A program made the position numbers and the translations under genes. Under the pieces are notes generated by a model. The model was not told where the DNA came from and ran no database searches. It saw only the letters and a list, made by a program, of their open reading frames with translations. This document shows, one piece after another, positions 49,601 to 50,186 of a DNA stretch of 50,186 nucleotides (within the stretch, counting starts at the first letter, position 1; every line of letters starts with the position of its first letter). The DNA comes from Silvimonas sp. (GTDB lineage: Bacteria; Pseudomonadota; Gammaproteobacteria; Burkholderiales; Chitinibacteraceae). The stretch lies in assembly GCA_030151005.1 (NCBI GenBank), contig JASLES010000114.1:1-50186 (forward strand), written 5' to 3'.

Positions 49601-50186
49601 ATGCTGGAAGTGATTGCGCACGAAGGGGATATCCGCGAACTACGCCTGGCGCGCCCGCCGGTCAACGCACTGGGCCCGGATTTGCTGCGCGCGCTACGGC
49701 AGCAGTTGCAAGTTGCCGTGGATGACGATGTGGCGGGGGTCGTGCTGTCTGGTGCGCCGGGCATGTTCTCTGCCGGGCTGGATGTGCCATCTTTACTCAA
49801 GCTTGACTGCACCGGGTTAACCGCGGCAATGGATGATTTCTTTGGTCTGTTTGCTGCATTGGCGGCCAGCCCGGTGCCGGTGGTCTCGGCCATTACCGGC
49901 CATAGCCCGGCTGGCGGTGCGGTGTTATCCATTTTTTGCGACTACCGCATCATGGCAGAAGGCGAGTTTCGTATCGGGCTTAACGAGGTACAAGTCGGGT
50001 TGGTCGCGCCAGAATGCGTGCAAAACGCCCTGCGTCGGTTAGTGGGCGATTATCGGGCCGAACGCCTGCTGGTGGCTGGCAGCATGATCACGGCCAGCGA
50101 GGCGCTGGCCTTTGGCATGGTCGATGAACTCAAGCCGGTGGCGGAGGTGATCCCGGCTGCGGTTGCCTGGTTACAGTTACTTGGCC
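49601..50186 (+). CDS. Enoyl-CoA delta-isomerase/hydratase (crotonase family), 3' end beyond window
   Basis: 195 residues are visible with no stop before the window end. The crotonase fold is clear from FSAGLDVPSLL and ITGHSPAGGAVLSIFCDYRI, which form the oxyanion hole. Glu in IGLNEVQVGLVAPE is the single catalytic acid position typical of 3,2-trans-enoyl-CoA isomerases of the ECI1/DCI type rather than dual-Glu hydratases. It would shift double bonds during beta-oxidation of unsaturated fatty acids. AGGAG lies 6-7 bases before the ATG. It is separated from cysS by a terminator and about 150 bases, with GATAAT at 49552-49557 as a weak -10. Confidence 0.85.
   Translation, partial: MLEVIAHEGDIRELRLARPPVNALGPDLLRALRQQLQVAVDDDVAGVVLSGAPGMFSAGLDVPSLLKLDCTGLTAAMDDFFGLFAALAASPVPVVSAITGHSPAGGAVLSIFCDYRIMAEGEFRIGLNEVQVGLVAPECVQNALRRLVGDYRAERLLVAGSMITASEALAFGMVDELKPVAEVIPAAVAWLQLLG

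Noticed and set aside
1..50186. Mobile elements, prophage genes, CRISPR arrays, toxin-antitoxin pairs, tRNA or rRNA genes
   Set aside because: Reading both strands gave no transposase, integrase, direct-repeat/spacer array or cloverleaf pattern; gene order is that of a stable chromosomal core. A dedicated tRNA or repeat scan was not possible here.
1..50186. Neisseria-type DNA uptake sequences inside terminators
   Set aside because: None of the terminators I inspected contains the GCCGTCTGAA core, so they are not uptake-signal pairs of the Neisseria kind.

Overview
The window is a compact, GC-rich bacterial chromosome segment. It carries about 48 genes, no intergenic gap above 300 bases, and no sign of mobile elements, CRISPR arrays, rRNA or tRNA genes. 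Gene content and order point to a Betaproteobacterium, probably Neisseriales (Chromobacteriaceae or Chitinibacteraceae type). The indicators are the canonical rpsB-tsf-pyrH-frr-uppS-cdsA-dxr-rseP-bamA-skp-lpxD-fabZ-lpxA-lpxB-rnhB block, the PHP phosphatase / yciO / M50 / trpS / scpAB / cysS neighbourhood, and an aminoarabinose (arn) operon. The taxonomic placement is an inference, not a search result.

Layout: (1) 1-1390: the 5' end of a leftward selO, a control region with two abutting perfect dyads, then ybaK and a PduO-type cobalamin adenosyltransferase. (2) 1456-3210: a stand-alone GT83/ArnT-like membrane glycosyltransferase, ending at a 40-bp perfect palindrome that terminates both strands. 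(3) 3307-9568, minus strand: arnT - arnE-like - arnB - arnC - arnA formyltransferase - arnA dehydrogenase. ArnA is encoded as two proteins, no arnD is visible, and a PmrA/BasR-type box lies just upstream of a candidate promoter. (4) 9673-11396, minus strand: an Smr-domain protein and trxB. (5) 11643-14844: an Mla-like lipid ABC transport operon (permease, degenerate NBD, MCE protein, TPR-like lipoprotein). (6) 14878-29651: the translation / phospholipid / isoprenoid / outer-membrane biogenesis block, headed by a promoter and a structured rpsB leader, with hairpins between several genes. (7) 29839-33869: motA, motB, a membrane-anchored methyltransferase-like protein and a degenerate HDOD protein. 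(8) 33889-39615: SPOUT RNA methyltransferase, a small unknown, ung, a ROK sugar kinase, a leaderless GH9 glycosidase and hldD. (9) 39669-41383: a divergent AraC regulator and HAD phosphatase. (10) 41491-50186: cysM, PHP phosphatase, RibD-like reductase, yciO, M50 protease, trpS, scpA, scpB, cysS and a truncated enoyl-CoA isomerase.

Functional theme: much of the window builds and modifies the envelope. Genes cover lipid A (lpxD, lpxA, lpxB, fabZ), LPS heptose (hldD), lipid A charge modification (arn), OMP assembly (bamA, skp, rseP), undecaprenyl phosphate and phospholipid precursors (uppS, dxr, cdsA) and lipid trafficking (Mla-like). UppS supplies the undecaprenyl carrier that ArnC and ArnT use.

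I did not find an obvious wholly new defence or mobile system. The items most worth a second look are the ABC 'ATPase' of the Mla-like operon, which lacks Walker A, the signature motif and the catalytic Glu; the split-arnA, arnD-less arn operon with its putative PmrA box; the cytoplasmic GH9 + ROK pair that looks like an intracellular amino-sugar oligosaccharide module; and the dyads upstream of selO and cysM.
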